Shown here in pieces: positions 9,601 to 17,189 of a DNA stretch of 64,000 nucleotides (positions are counted from its first letter, which is position 1; each line of letters opens with the position of its first letter). A program made the position numbers and the translations under genes. Origin of the DNA: Pseudomonas sp. TH15 (GTDB taxonomy: Bacteria > Pseudomonadota > Gammaproteobacteria > Pseudomonadales > Pseudomonadaceae). The stretch is taken from the NCBI RefSeq assembly GCF_016651105.1, contig NZ_JAEKEL010000001.1, positions 4,888,001-4,952,000 on the forward strand, in the 5' to 3' direction. Below the pieces are notes generated by a model, which made no database searches, was not told the origin of the DNA, and saw nothing but the letters and a program-made list of their open reading frames with translations.

Positions 9601-10224
9601 TTATTCCTGGATCACGTCCGCCCCTTTAGGGATGTCGAACTTGAACTTGGACGCCGGGATCGGCTCGTTGGCCTTCACGCCGGTGAACAGGATATTGGTT
9701 CGCTGGCCGACGCTGTCGATCAGTTGCATGTCATTGACCAGGCCATTGCGGAACGACAGGCGCAGGCTGTCGAACAGGGTGTCCTTGGTTTTCGGCTTCA
9801 GGGTGAAGTCGATCACGCCGCCGGCTTCCTTGGCACTGATATCGAAGCTCTGGCTGATCTTGGACACGTCACCGGACAACAGCAGCGCCGGGGTCTGGGT
9901 CAGGCGCAGGTCGAGGTTCTTGATGGTGACCTGTTCCAGGTCCGGGTCCCACAGGGTGACCTTCTTGCCGTCGGAAACCATGGTTTGTTCAGCCGGCGCA
10001 TTGGTGTGCCAGTAGAACAGGCCCGGACGCTGCAGCGACATGTCACCGGCGGTTTCCTGCAACTGGGTGCCGCTGCCATCGAGGGTCAACTGGGAGAAGT
10101 GTGCGGTCAGGGTCTTGGATGTTTCGAGCAATTGGGTCAGACGCGCCACGTCCTTGTCATCGGCGTGGGCCGAGAGTGTGGTCAAAGCCAGAACCGGCAG
10201 CAACAGCATGCGGATAAGACGCAT
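9601..10224 (-). CDS. lolA: Outer-membrane lipoprotein carrier LolA
   Basis: A 207-residue periplasmic chaperone that moves lipoproteins from LolCDE to the outer-membrane receptor LolB. It has a signal peptide of about 21 residues ending Ala-His-Ala before Asp-Asp-Lys. The mature part has the LolA pattern, including AHFSQLTLD and RPGLFYWHTNAP. The length is usual. It follows ftsK by 66 bp on the same strand, the order seen in many gammaproteobacteria. Confidence 0.95.
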   Translation of the reverse strand: MRLIRMLLLPVLALTTLSAHADDKDVARLTQLLETSKTLTAHFSQLTLDGSGTQLQETAGDMSLQRPGLFYWHTNAPAEQTMVSDGKKVTLWDPDLEQVTIKNLDLRLTQTPALLLSGDVSKISQSFDISAKEAGGVIDFTLKPKTKDTLFDSLRLSFRNGLVNDMQLIDSVGQRTNILFTGVKANEPIPASKFKFDIPKGADVIQE

Positions 10225-10290
10225 GGGAGTCCTCTTGATATTCGTGGGAGTTGCGGAGGCGCGTCATTGCGCCACCCTTTTCAATTCAAA

Positions 10291-12696
10291 TCAGTCGCGC
10301 ACCGGGCCAGGGGCCAGGACTTCGCGCGAACCGTTGGTGTTCATGGACGTCACGACCCCGGCCATTTCCATGGCCTCGATCATGCGCGCGGCGCGGTTGT
10401 AGCCGATTTTCAGCTTGCGCTGAACCGCCGAAATCGACGCCCGACGACTTTCCAGCACGAACTGCACGGCTTCGTCGTAGAGCGCATCGGATTCACTGTC
10501 ATCATCGCCACCGCTGCCGCCTTCAAAACCACTACCGGGCTCTTCGACACCGGCCAGGATCTCGTCGTTGTATTCCGGTGCCCCGCGCAGTTTCCAGGCC
10601 TCGACCACCCGGTGAACCTCCTCATCGGAGACGAACGCGCCATGGACACGGATAGGCAGGCTGGTGCCTGGCGGCATGTAGAGCATGTCACCGTGGCCCA
10701 GCAGTTGCTCGGCACCGCCCTGGTCGATGATGGTCCGGGAATCGATCTTGCTCGATACCTGGAACGCCATACGGGTCGGAATGTTGGCCTTGATCAGACC
10801 GGTGATCACGTCAACCGACGGACGCTGGGTCGCAAGGATCAAGTGGATCCCGGCCGCACGGGCCTTCTGGGCGATACGGGCGATCAGTTCTTCAACCTTT
10901 TTGCCGACGATCATCATCATGTCGGCGAATTCGTCCACCACCACGACGATGGTCGGCAACTTGTGCAGCAGCGGCGCTTCGTCGTGGATGCTTTCACGCT
11001 TGTACAGCGGGTCGGCCAGCGGCGTGCCAGCTTCCTCGGCATCCTTGACCTTCTGGTTGAAGCCCGACAGGTTACGCACACCCATCTTCGCCATCAGTTT
11101 GTAGCGACGCTCCATCTCCGCCACGCTCCAGCGCAGGGCGTTGGCCGCGTCCTTCATGTCGGTGACCACGGGGCAGAGCAAGTGCGGAATGCCTTCGTAG
11201 ATCGACAGCTCAAGCATTTTCGGGTCAATCATGATCAGCTTGGCGTCTTCCGGGCCGGACTTGAACAGGATCGACAGGATCATCGCGTTCACACCCACCG
11301 ACTTACCGGAACCGGTGGTACCGGCCACCAGCAAGTGAGGCATTTTCGCCAGGTCAGTGATGACCGGCTTGCCGCCAATGTCGTGGCCGAGGGCCAGGGT
11401 CACCGGGGATTTGAAGTTGTCGTATTCGGGCGACGACAGCACTTCGGAGAAGCGCACGATCTGCCGGTCTTCGTTAGGAATCTCGATACCGACCGTGGTC
11501 TTGCCCGGAATCACTTCAACCACCCGCACACTGGTTACAGCCAGCGAACGCGCCAGGTCTTTGGCCAGGTTGGAAATGCGGCTGACCTTGACGCCGGCTG
11601 CCGGCTGGATTTCGTAACGGGTAATCACCGGGCCTGGGTGAATCGAATCCACGGTGACTTCGACGCCGAACTCCTTGAGCTTGATTTCCAGCAAGTGGCC
11701 AACCGCAGCCAGGGATTCAGGCGAGTAATTGAGTTGTTTCTTTTCCGCCGGATCGAGAATCGAGATCGGCGGCAAGGTGCCTTCCACGGCGCTGTCGACG
11801 AACAACGGCGCCTGTTTCTCTTTCTGTACGCGCTTGCTTGGCTCGGGCGCCTTGATCGGAGCCGGGGCGATGACCGGCGGCACCTGTTTCTCGCGTTCGG
11901 ACATGTGCTTGCTCAGCGCCTGCTCGCGTTCGATCAGGCGTTCCTTGACCTTGGCCTGCTCGCGCTTGTCGGTGACGGTCGGCGCCACCACGTCGTGGAC
12001 GCGGTCATCGACTTCACGCAACTGGGCGACCAGTTGCTTGCGTTCGGTACGCGCAGACCACCAGCGATTAGCCGCGCCTTGGAACAGTTCAAACAAGTCG
12101 AGTGTAATTTTGCCCGTGACGTCCATCACCTTGAACCACGACAGGTCGGTGAACACCGTCAGGCCGAACAGGAACAGCGCGATGAACAGCAGCGTGCTGC
12201 CCTGGATGTTCAGGGCATTTTTGGCCAGGTCGCCAAGGCTTTCGCCCAACGCGCCGCCAGCGCCAGCCGGCAAGCCGGTCGCTGCATGGAAATGGATGTG
12301 GGCCAGGGCCGCGCCCGACAGCACCAGGAAGACCAAACCGATCAGGCGCCAGGAGAACAGCCAACCGCTCCACTGCCACGGTTCGTGACGTTGACGGAAG
12401 ATCTGGTAGATCTTGACCGCCAGTAACAGCGGGAAGATGTAGGCGAAGTAACCGAGCACCATGAACAGGATATCGGCACTGTAGGAGCCAACCGGCCCGC
12501 CGAAGTTCTGCACATCGTCGATCTTGCTGTTGTGGCTCCAGCCCGGATCGTCCTTGCCATAGGTCAACAAGGCCATCATCAGGAACAGGCACAAGGCACC
12601 GATGGCGATCAGCGCACCTTCCTTGAGTCGGTAGTGCAAATGCTGGCGCCAGAGCGGAACGACGGCTGGTTTAGGTGCTGCGGTGGATTTCTTCAA
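10291..12696 (-). CDS. ftsK: DNA translocase FtsK
   Basis: An 801-residue septal DNA pump that aligns dif sites for XerCD and clears the chromosome from the closing septum. There are four N-terminal membrane segments (about residues 27–46, 76–98, 113–135 and 166–188). A Lys/Glu-rich linker, short for the family, follows, then the RecA-like motor with Walker A GTTGSGKSVGVNA (about residue 455). The C-terminal winged-helix gamma domain that reads KOPS begins near residue 735. It is transcribed away from trxB; the 306-bp gap between them holds both promoters. Confidence 0.96.
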   Translation of the reverse strand: MKKSTAAPKPAVVPLWRQHLHYRLKEGALIAIGALCLFLMMALLTYGKDDPGWSHNSKIDDVQNFGGPVGSYSADILFMVLGYFAYIFPLLLAVKIYQIFRQRHEPWQWSGWLFSWRLIGLVFLVLSGAALAHIHFHAATGLPAGAGGALGESLGDLAKNALNIQGSTLLFIALFLFGLTVFTDLSWFKVMDVTGKITLDLFELFQGAANRWWSARTERKQLVAQLREVDDRVHDVVAPTVTDKREQAKVKERLIEREQALSKHMSEREKQVPPVIAPAPIKAPEPSKRVQKEKQAPLFVDSAVEGTLPPISILDPAEKKQLNYSPESLAAVGHLLEIKLKEFGVEVTVDSIHPGPVITRYEIQPAAGVKVSRISNLAKDLARSLAVTSVRVVEVIPGKTTVGIEIPNEDRQIVRFSEVLSSPEYDNFKSPVTLALGHDIGGKPVITDLAKMPHLLVAGTTGSGKSVGVNAMILSILFKSGPEDAKLIMIDPKMLELSIYEGIPHLLCPVVTDMKDAANALRWSVAEMERRYKLMAKMGVRNLSGFNQKVKDAEEAGTPLADPLYKRESIHDEAPLLHKLPTIVVVVDEFADMMMIVGKKVEELIARIAQKARAAGIHLILATQRPSVDVITGLIKANIPTRMAFQVSSKIDSRTIIDQGGAEQLLGHGDMLYMPPGTSLPIRVHGAFVSDEEVHRVVEAWKLRGAPEYNDEILAGVEEPGSGFEGGSGGDDDSESDALYDEAVQFVLESRRASISAVQRKLKIGYNRAARMIEAMEMAGVVTSMNTNGSREVLAPGPVRD

Positions 12697-13002
12697 AACG
12701 CTTCTATTCCTGCGCCAATGGCGCGTCCATCTGTTGAATGACTATAAAAACTGCCCAATCCAGGCAGGTAAAAAAGTTAACAGGCGCAACTGGGACTACT
12801 TTTAACACTGCACCCCGGTGTTTCAAAACAGGGCATGCACAGCTTTTTTGATACAAGCGCTGTTACAAGCCGGCATTGTACGGGTTTGTTCGCCCGATGC
12901 CATGCTTCAGACCCTTGGGTGTAGCATAGCCAAAAGCACATGACACACGGTTCAATTTGAGCATGCATTCTCTTTTGTGACAAAGGCTTATGAGGTGTTT
13001 TT
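12697..13002. promoter_or_regulatory. Divergent promoter region between ftsK and trxB
   Basis: A 306-bp gap between two divergent genes. The ftsK side is AT-rich, with TATAAA at about 12743. At 12751–12767 there is a short inverted repeat, CTGCC-N7-GGCAG. This is close to, but does not fit, the LexA pattern of CTG-N10-CAG. The trxB ribosome-binding site is GAGG at about 12992. No promoter could be fixed with confidence. Confidence 0.45.
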
Positions 13003-13962
13003 ATGAGCGAAGCCAAGCATTCACGCCTGATCATTCTGGGTTCTGGCCCTGCCGGTTACAGCGCCGCCGTTTATGCCGCCCGCGCCAACCTCAAACCCGT
13101 CGTCATTACCGGCATACAGGCCGGTGGCCAACTCACCACCACCGTCGAAGTCGACAACTGGCCTGGCGACGTCGAAGGCCTCACTGGCCCGGTGCTGATG
13201 GAACGCATGCAAAAACACGCCGAGCGCTTTGACACAGAGATCGTTTACGACCACATCCACACCGCCAAGTTGCAACAGCACCCTTTTGAACTCATCGGCG
13301 ACAGCGGCACCTACACCTGCGACGCGTTGATTATCGCCACCGGCGCCTCGGCCCAGTACCTGGGGCTGCCGTCGGAAGAAGCCTTTGCCGGCAAGGGCGT
13401 TTCCGCCTGTGCGACGTGCGACGGTTTCTTCTACCGCAATCAGGTAGTCGCCGTGGTCGGCGGCGGCAACACGGCGGTTGAGGAGGCGTTATACCTGTCG
13501 AACATCGCCAAGGAAGTCCACCTGGTGCACCGTCGTGACAAGCTGCGCTCGGAGAAGATCCTTCAGGACAAGCTGTTCGAAAAAGCCGCCAACGGCAATA
13601 TCCGCCTGCACTGGAATCAGAATCTTGATGAAGTGTTGGGCGATGCCAGCGGCGTAACTGGCGCCCGCCTGCGTGACAGCAACACTGGCGAAACCCGCGA
13701 ACTGCCGTTGACCGGCGTGTTCATTGCCATCGGCCACAAGCCCAACACCGACCTGTTCCAGGGCCAACTGAAAATGCGTGACGGCTACCTGCTGATCAAG
13801 GGTGGCAACGAAGGCGATGCCACCGCCACCGACATCGAAGGTGTGTTCGCCGCCGGCGATGTGGCCGATCATGTTTACCGCCAGGCTGTGACGTCTGCCG
13901 GGGCTGGCTGCATGGCCGCGCTGGACGCCGAGAAATACCTCGACGATATTCCTACCGTTTGA
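13003..13962 (+). CDS. trxB: Thioredoxin reductase
   Basis: A 319-residue FAD/NADPH enzyme that reduces thioredoxin. It has the FAD loop GSGPAGYSAAVYAAR at the N-terminus, the redox-active CATC motif (ACATCDGFFYR, about residue 137), the NADPH loop GGGNTAVEEA and the C-terminal FAD motif with GVFAAGDV. The length matches E. coli TrxB. It is followed within 65 bp by aat on the same strand. Confidence 0.97.
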   Translation: MSEAKHSRLIILGSGPAGYSAAVYAARANLKPVVITGIQAGGQLTTTVEVDNWPGDVEGLTGPVLMERMQKHAERFDTEIVYDHIHTAKLQQHPFELIGDSGTYTCDALIIATGASAQYLGLPSEEAFAGKGVSACATCDGFFYRNQVVAVVGGGNTAVEEALYLSNIAKEVHLVHRRDKLRSEKILQDKLFEKAANGNIRLHWNQNLDEVLGDASGVTGARLRDSNTGETRELPLTGVFIAIGHKPNTDLFQGQLKMRDGYLLIKGGNEGDATATDIEGVFAAGDVADHVYRQAVTSAGAGCMAALDAEKYLDDIPTV

Positions 13963-14026
13963 TGCACGACTTCACGGCGGACCGAAACGTCCGCCCCTGC
14001 CCTCCCCTTCTGCAAGCCCGGATGCC

Positions 14027-14707
14027 ATGCTGACTTGGTTACAACGCAACACCCTGACTTTTCCGCCCCTGGAAAAAGCCATGCGCGATCCCAATGGGCT
14101 GCTGGCGGCGGGCGGTGATCTGTCCGCTGATCGGCTGATCCAGGCCTATCGCCACGGCTGCTTCCCTTGGTTTTCCGAAGGCCAACCGATTCTCTGGTGG
14201 TCGCCCGATCCACGCACCGTGCTGTTTCCCGACGAACTGCACGTTTCCCGCAGCCTGAACAAGTTGCTGCGCCAACAATGCTATCAAGTGACCTTCGATC
14301 AGGATTTTGCCGCGGTCATCCGCGCCTGCGCCGCGCCGCGCGATTACGCCGACGGCACCTGGATCACGAAAGCCATGCAGAACGCCTACCTGGAGTTGCA
14401 CAAGCGCGGCTACGCCCATTCGGTGGAAGTCTGGGACCAGGGTGAACTGGTCGGCGGCTTGTACGGCCTGGCCATGGGTCAGCTGTTTTTTGGCGAGTCG
14501 ATGTTCAGTCGCGCCGACAACGCCTCCAAATATGGCTTTGCCACACTGGTGCAACATCTGAAAGACTCAGGTTTTGTGCTGATCGATTGCCAGATGCCTA
14601 CCGACCATTTGCACAGCCTCGGTGCCCGAGCGATACCCCGCAGCGAGTTTGCCGGCTATCTGGCTCGACATCTGGATCAACCTAATCACGCCACCTGGGT
14701 TTGCTGA
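14027..14707 (+). CDS. aat: Leucyl/phenylalanyl-tRNA–protein transferase
   Basis: A 226-residue enzyme that adds Leu or Phe from aminoacyl-tRNA to proteins with N-terminal Lys or Arg, creating N-degrons. It has the family N-terminus FPPLEKAMRDPNGLLAAGGDLS and the core PWFSEGQPILWWSPDPR. The product feeds ClpS/ClpAP, encoded at 17.2–19.9 kb. It forms a unit with bpt, 56 bp downstream. Confidence 0.96.
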   Translation: MLTWLQRNTLTFPPLEKAMRDPNGLLAAGGDLSADRLIQAYRHGCFPWFSEGQPILWWSPDPRTVLFPDELHVSRSLNKLLRQQCYQVTFDQDFAAVIRACAAPRDYADGTWITKAMQNAYLELHKRGYAHSVEVWDQGELVGGLYGLAMGQLFFGESMFSRADNASKYGFATLVQHLKDSGFVLIDCQMPTDHLHSLGARAIPRSEFAGYLARHLDQPNHATWVC

Positions 14708-14763
14708 GCGACTTTTGCGCGCGTGGCTTACACTTATTCAAAAGCTTATCCCCGAGGTTGATC

Positions 14764-15471
14764 ATGACCGAGTTGGCGCGTTTGAAGTTCTATGCCACTC
14801 AGCCCCACTCTTGCAGTTATCTGCCCGAGGAGCAGGCCACAACCCTGTTTCTCGATCCTAGCCAGCCCATGGATGTGCATGTCTACGCAGACCTGTCGGA
14901 AATGGGTTTTCGTCGCAGTGGCGATCATCTCTATCGGCCTCATTGCCAAAATTGCAATGCGTGCGTGCCTGCACGCATCCCTGTGGCTCAATTTGCGCCC
15001 AACCGTCAGCAAAAACGCATTTTCAAGCGCAACGCAGACTTGCAGGTGCGCCCGGCCAGGCCCGGGTTCAGCGAAGAGTATTTCGACCTCTATCAACGCT
15101 ATATCGAACAGCGTCACGCCGACGGCGACATGTACCCGCCGAGCCGCGATCAGTTTTCGACCTTCCTGGTGCGTGACCTGCCGTTTTCGCGGTTCTACGA
15201 ATTTCGTCTCGACGGCCGGTTGGTGGCCGTGGCGGTTACCGACTTGCTGCCCAATGGCCTGTCGGCGGTCTACACCTTCTACGAGCCCGCCGAGGACCAT
15301 CGCAGCCTCGGACGTTACGCAATCCTCTGGCAGATCGCAGAAGCCCAGCGTCTGGGACTGGAAGCGGTCTACCTCGGCTACTGGATCAAGAACTGCAAAA
15401 AGATGAACTACAAGACCCAGTATCGCCCCATCGAATTGCTGATAAATCAGCGCTGGGTCATCCTGAACTAA
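14764..15471 (+). CDS. bpt: Aspartate/glutamate leucyltransferase (Bpt)
   Basis: A 235-residue GNAT-fold transferase of the bacterial ATE-like type, which adds Leu to N-terminal Asp or Glu. The N-terminal region has the cysteine cluster (HSCSYL and HCQNCNACVPARIPV), followed by the core with YLGYWIKNCKKMNYKTQYRP. The start at 14764 gives the normal length. Together with aat and the ClpS/ClpA genes 2 to 5 kb away it completes a bacterial N-end-rule set. Confidence 0.94.
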   Translation: MTELARLKFYATQPHSCSYLPEEQATTLFLDPSQPMDVHVYADLSEMGFRRSGDHLYRPHCQNCNACVPARIPVAQFAPNRQQKRIFKRNADLQVRPARPGFSEEYFDLYQRYIEQRHADGDMYPPSRDQFSTFLVRDLPFSRFYEFRLDGRLVAVAVTDLLPNGLSAVYTFYEPAEDHRSLGRYAILWQIAEAQRLGLEAVYLGYWIKNCKKMNYKTQYRPIELLINQRWVILN

Positions 15472-15582
15472 GGCAATCTGTAAACCGCTTGGCGTAAACC
15501 CCATTTTTCGGGCACAATGCACGCCGCTTTTGCCTGGCGCAGTTGCACCGGGCCATTCATTGGATACCGAGGGCTTTACTGC

Positions 15583-15801
15583 ATGTCGAAAGAAGACAGC
15601 TTCGAAATGGAAGGCACTGTCGTCGACACCCTGCCCAACACCATGTTTCGTGTGGAGTTGGAAAATGGGCACGTCGTAACCGCGCATATTTCCGGCAAGA
15701 TGCGCAAGAACTACATTCGTATTCTTACCGGTGACAAAGTGCGCGTCGAGCTGACGCCCTATGACTTGAGCAAAGGGCGCATTACTTACCGCGCTCGCTA
15801 A
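15583..15801 (+). CDS. infA: Translation initiation factor IF-1
   Basis: A 72-residue S1/OB-fold protein that blocks the ribosomal A site during initiation. The sequence, with [20 protein letters not shown] at the start and KGRITYRAR at the end, is almost invariant in the family. The start at 15583 gives the exact family length; a longer upstream extension has no support. It has its own 111-bp upstream gap and a strong terminator directly after it. Confidence 0.98.
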
Positions 15802-15814
15802 TCAAGTCAATACA

Positions 15815-15845
15815 AAACGCCCGGTTTATGCCGGGCGTTTTTGTG
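15815..15845 (+). terminator. Rho-independent terminator of infA
   Basis: A GC-rich hairpin with arms ACGCCCGG / CCGGGCGT around TTTATG, followed by TTTTTG. It lies 13 bp after the infA stop. Confidence 0.92.
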
Positions 15846-15872
15846 TGTGCGCTGTTTTAGTGGGCTCTCTAG

Positions 15873-16145
15873 GGTTGGGTGTATATCCGTTGCTGCGGTA
15901 ACGGCTGCTTAGGGTTTCGCTCTTACAGCGACTCACTTTTCCAAACGCCGAAAAGTAAGCAAAAGGCTTCGCCCCGGCGTACGGCATCTCGCTACGCTCG
16001 ATGTACCCTCGCTACGGTGTCCATCAGGGGGCATCGCCTACGGTCTGCTTCGCGACGACCTCCTCTCGATGTGTTCGGCTCCGCCGAACGGCGCTACGCG
16101 CCTAACCCCCTGATGAACACCTACGCTCGGCCTGCCGAAGGGGCG
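15873..16145 (+). repeat. Long intergenic repeat, copy A
   Basis: About 270 bp, starting near GTATATCCGTTGCTGCGG, running through CAAACGCCGAAAAGTAAGC and ending near CGGCCTGCCGAAGG. It shares this block order with copy B at 16291–16577 in the same direction and copy C at 16856–17128 inverted. Short open frames inside it show no ribosome-binding sites or recognisable proteins, so it is treated as non-coding repeat DNA. It resembles long intergenic repeat families of fluorescent pseudomonads, but I cannot name the family. Confidence 0.75.
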
Positions 16146-16243
16146 AGAGATCAAAAGCCAAAGCAAGATCAAAAGCCAGCGCCAGATCAAAAATCGCGGG
16201 CTTTGGCAGCTGAGGGGCTTGGCGGGTAAGCCGTGATAACCAA

Positions 16244-16276
16244 TGTAGGAGCTGCCGAAGGCTGCGATCTTTTGAT
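16244..16276. repeat. Half element of the GATCTTTTGATC repeat type
   Basis: TGTAGGAGCTGCC followed by GCTGCGATCTTTTGATT matches one arm of the inverted repeats at 1204–1295 and 52404–52476. The partner arm is missing. Confidence 0.7.
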
Positions 16277-16290
16277 TTGTTTGTCTTTGG

Positions 16291-16577
16291 GGTTGGTGGG
16301 TTGGGGGCATATCCGTTTTTTCGGGTGCTGCCGCTGGCGGTTTCGCTTTTACAGCGAGTCACCTTTTCCAAACGCCGAAAAGGTAACCCAAAAGGCTTGG
16401 CCCCGGCGTACGGCACTTCGCTGAGGCTCAGTGTTCCCTCGCTACGGCGCCCATCCGGGGGCATCGCCTCCGGTCGGCTTCGCTTCAACCTCCTCTCGAT
16501 GTGTGCGGCTTCGCCGCACGGCGCTACGCGCCTAACCCCCAGATGAACACCTCCACTCAGCCTCCCGAAGGGGCTGA
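16291..16577 (+). repeat. Long intergenic repeat, copy B
   Basis: A direct repeat of copy A (15873–16145) with many substitutions. It shares CATATCCG, TTTCGCT, CAAACGCCGAAAAGG, CCCCGGCGTACGGCA, GGGGGCATCGCCT, CCTCCTCTCGATGTGT, CGGCGCTACGCGCCTAACC and ATGAACACCT in the same order. No gene is seen in it. Confidence 0.75.
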
Positions 16578-16588
16578 AGATCAAGAGT

Positions 16589-16724
16589 CCCTCACCCTAG
16601 CCCTCTCCCGGCGGGAGAGGGGACTGATCGAGGTGTTTGGGGGAGTTACGCCGACGTGCGATATCGCGTTGAACTCAGACTTGAAAAGCACACCAATCCT
16701 CCCCTCTCCCTCGGGAGACGGCTA
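16589..16724. repeat. CCCTCACCC-type inverted repeat element, copy 1
   Basis: It begins CCCTCACCCTAGCCCTCTCC, with an adjacent GGGAGAGGGGA. It ends with CCCCTCTCCCTCGGGAGACG and a GGCTAGG edge. The middle holds about 70 bp of unrelated sequence. A second copy with clearer edges lies at 59711–59889. Elements of this look are common between genes in pseudomonads. Confidence 0.65.
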
Positions 16725-16855
16725 GGCGGGCGGCGTTCCGATGAGAGGCAAATCCACCGCAAATCCAAAGCCGAATACCCGTGCTCTTCACCACTCAATA
16801 GGCCGAGTGTCAGCTCGCCTGCTCTTGATCCTGATCCACGGGCGACGTCGGAAGG

Positions 16856-17128
16856 CTGAGTGGAGGGATTGATCCGGGCGTGGGAGCGCAGCGACCGTTT
16901 GGCGCAGCCAAACACAGCGAGAGGAGGTGCAGCGCAGCAAACCGTAGGCGCTGCGCCCGGATCGATCCCGGAGCGAAGGAACCCCGAGCCCCAGCGAGCG
17001 GGCCGAACGTAGGAGCAAGCGTTTTTTGCTTACTTTTTTTGGCGTTTGAAAAAAGTGCCTCGCCGTAAGGGCGAAACCCTAATAAGCCACCACCGCAGCA
17101 ACGGATATACACCCAAAAACACCCAACC
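16856..17128 (-). repeat. Long intergenic repeat, copy C (inverted)
   Basis: The reverse complement follows the same block order as copies A and B: GTATATCCGTTGCTGCGG, TAGGGTTTCGCCCTTACGGC, CAAACGCC, AAGTAAGCAAAAA and CACCTCCTCTCGCTGTGT. The match to copy A at the outer end (15873–15925 against 17075–17128) is the strongest. Together the three copies take up most of the gene-free 1.3 kb between infA and clpA. Confidence 0.7.
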
Positions 17129-17140
17129 CACAAAACACAA

Positions 17141-17166
17141 AAAAGGCGCCCGAAGGCGCCTTTAGC
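17141..17166 (-). terminator. Rho-independent terminator of clpA
   Basis: GGCGCC-CGAA-GGCGCC hairpin flanked by A-rich sequence on the left, so on the minus strand it ends in a run of T. It lies just after the clpA stop. Confidence 0.85.
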
Positions 17167-17189
17167 TTTGCTTTACAACCAACCAACCA

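Noticed and set aside
9421..12426. 1001-codon open frame antisense to lolA and ftsK
   Set aside because: Antisense shadow of ftsK and lolA, crossing a REPIN at its start; it shows no recognisable protein family.
12751..12767. LexA-like site in front of ftsK
   Set aside because: The spacing is CTG-N11-CAG and the centre is not AT-rich, so it does not fit the LexA pattern.
15879..17133. Several frames of 60 to 160 codons in the repeat island
   Set aside because: They follow the repeat copies, have no ribosome-binding sites, and read similarly in all copies only because the DNA is repeated.
15802..17189. A tRNA gene between infA and clpA
   Set aside because: I looked for a cloverleaf with a TTCRA arm and a CCA end in the gap and found only repeats.
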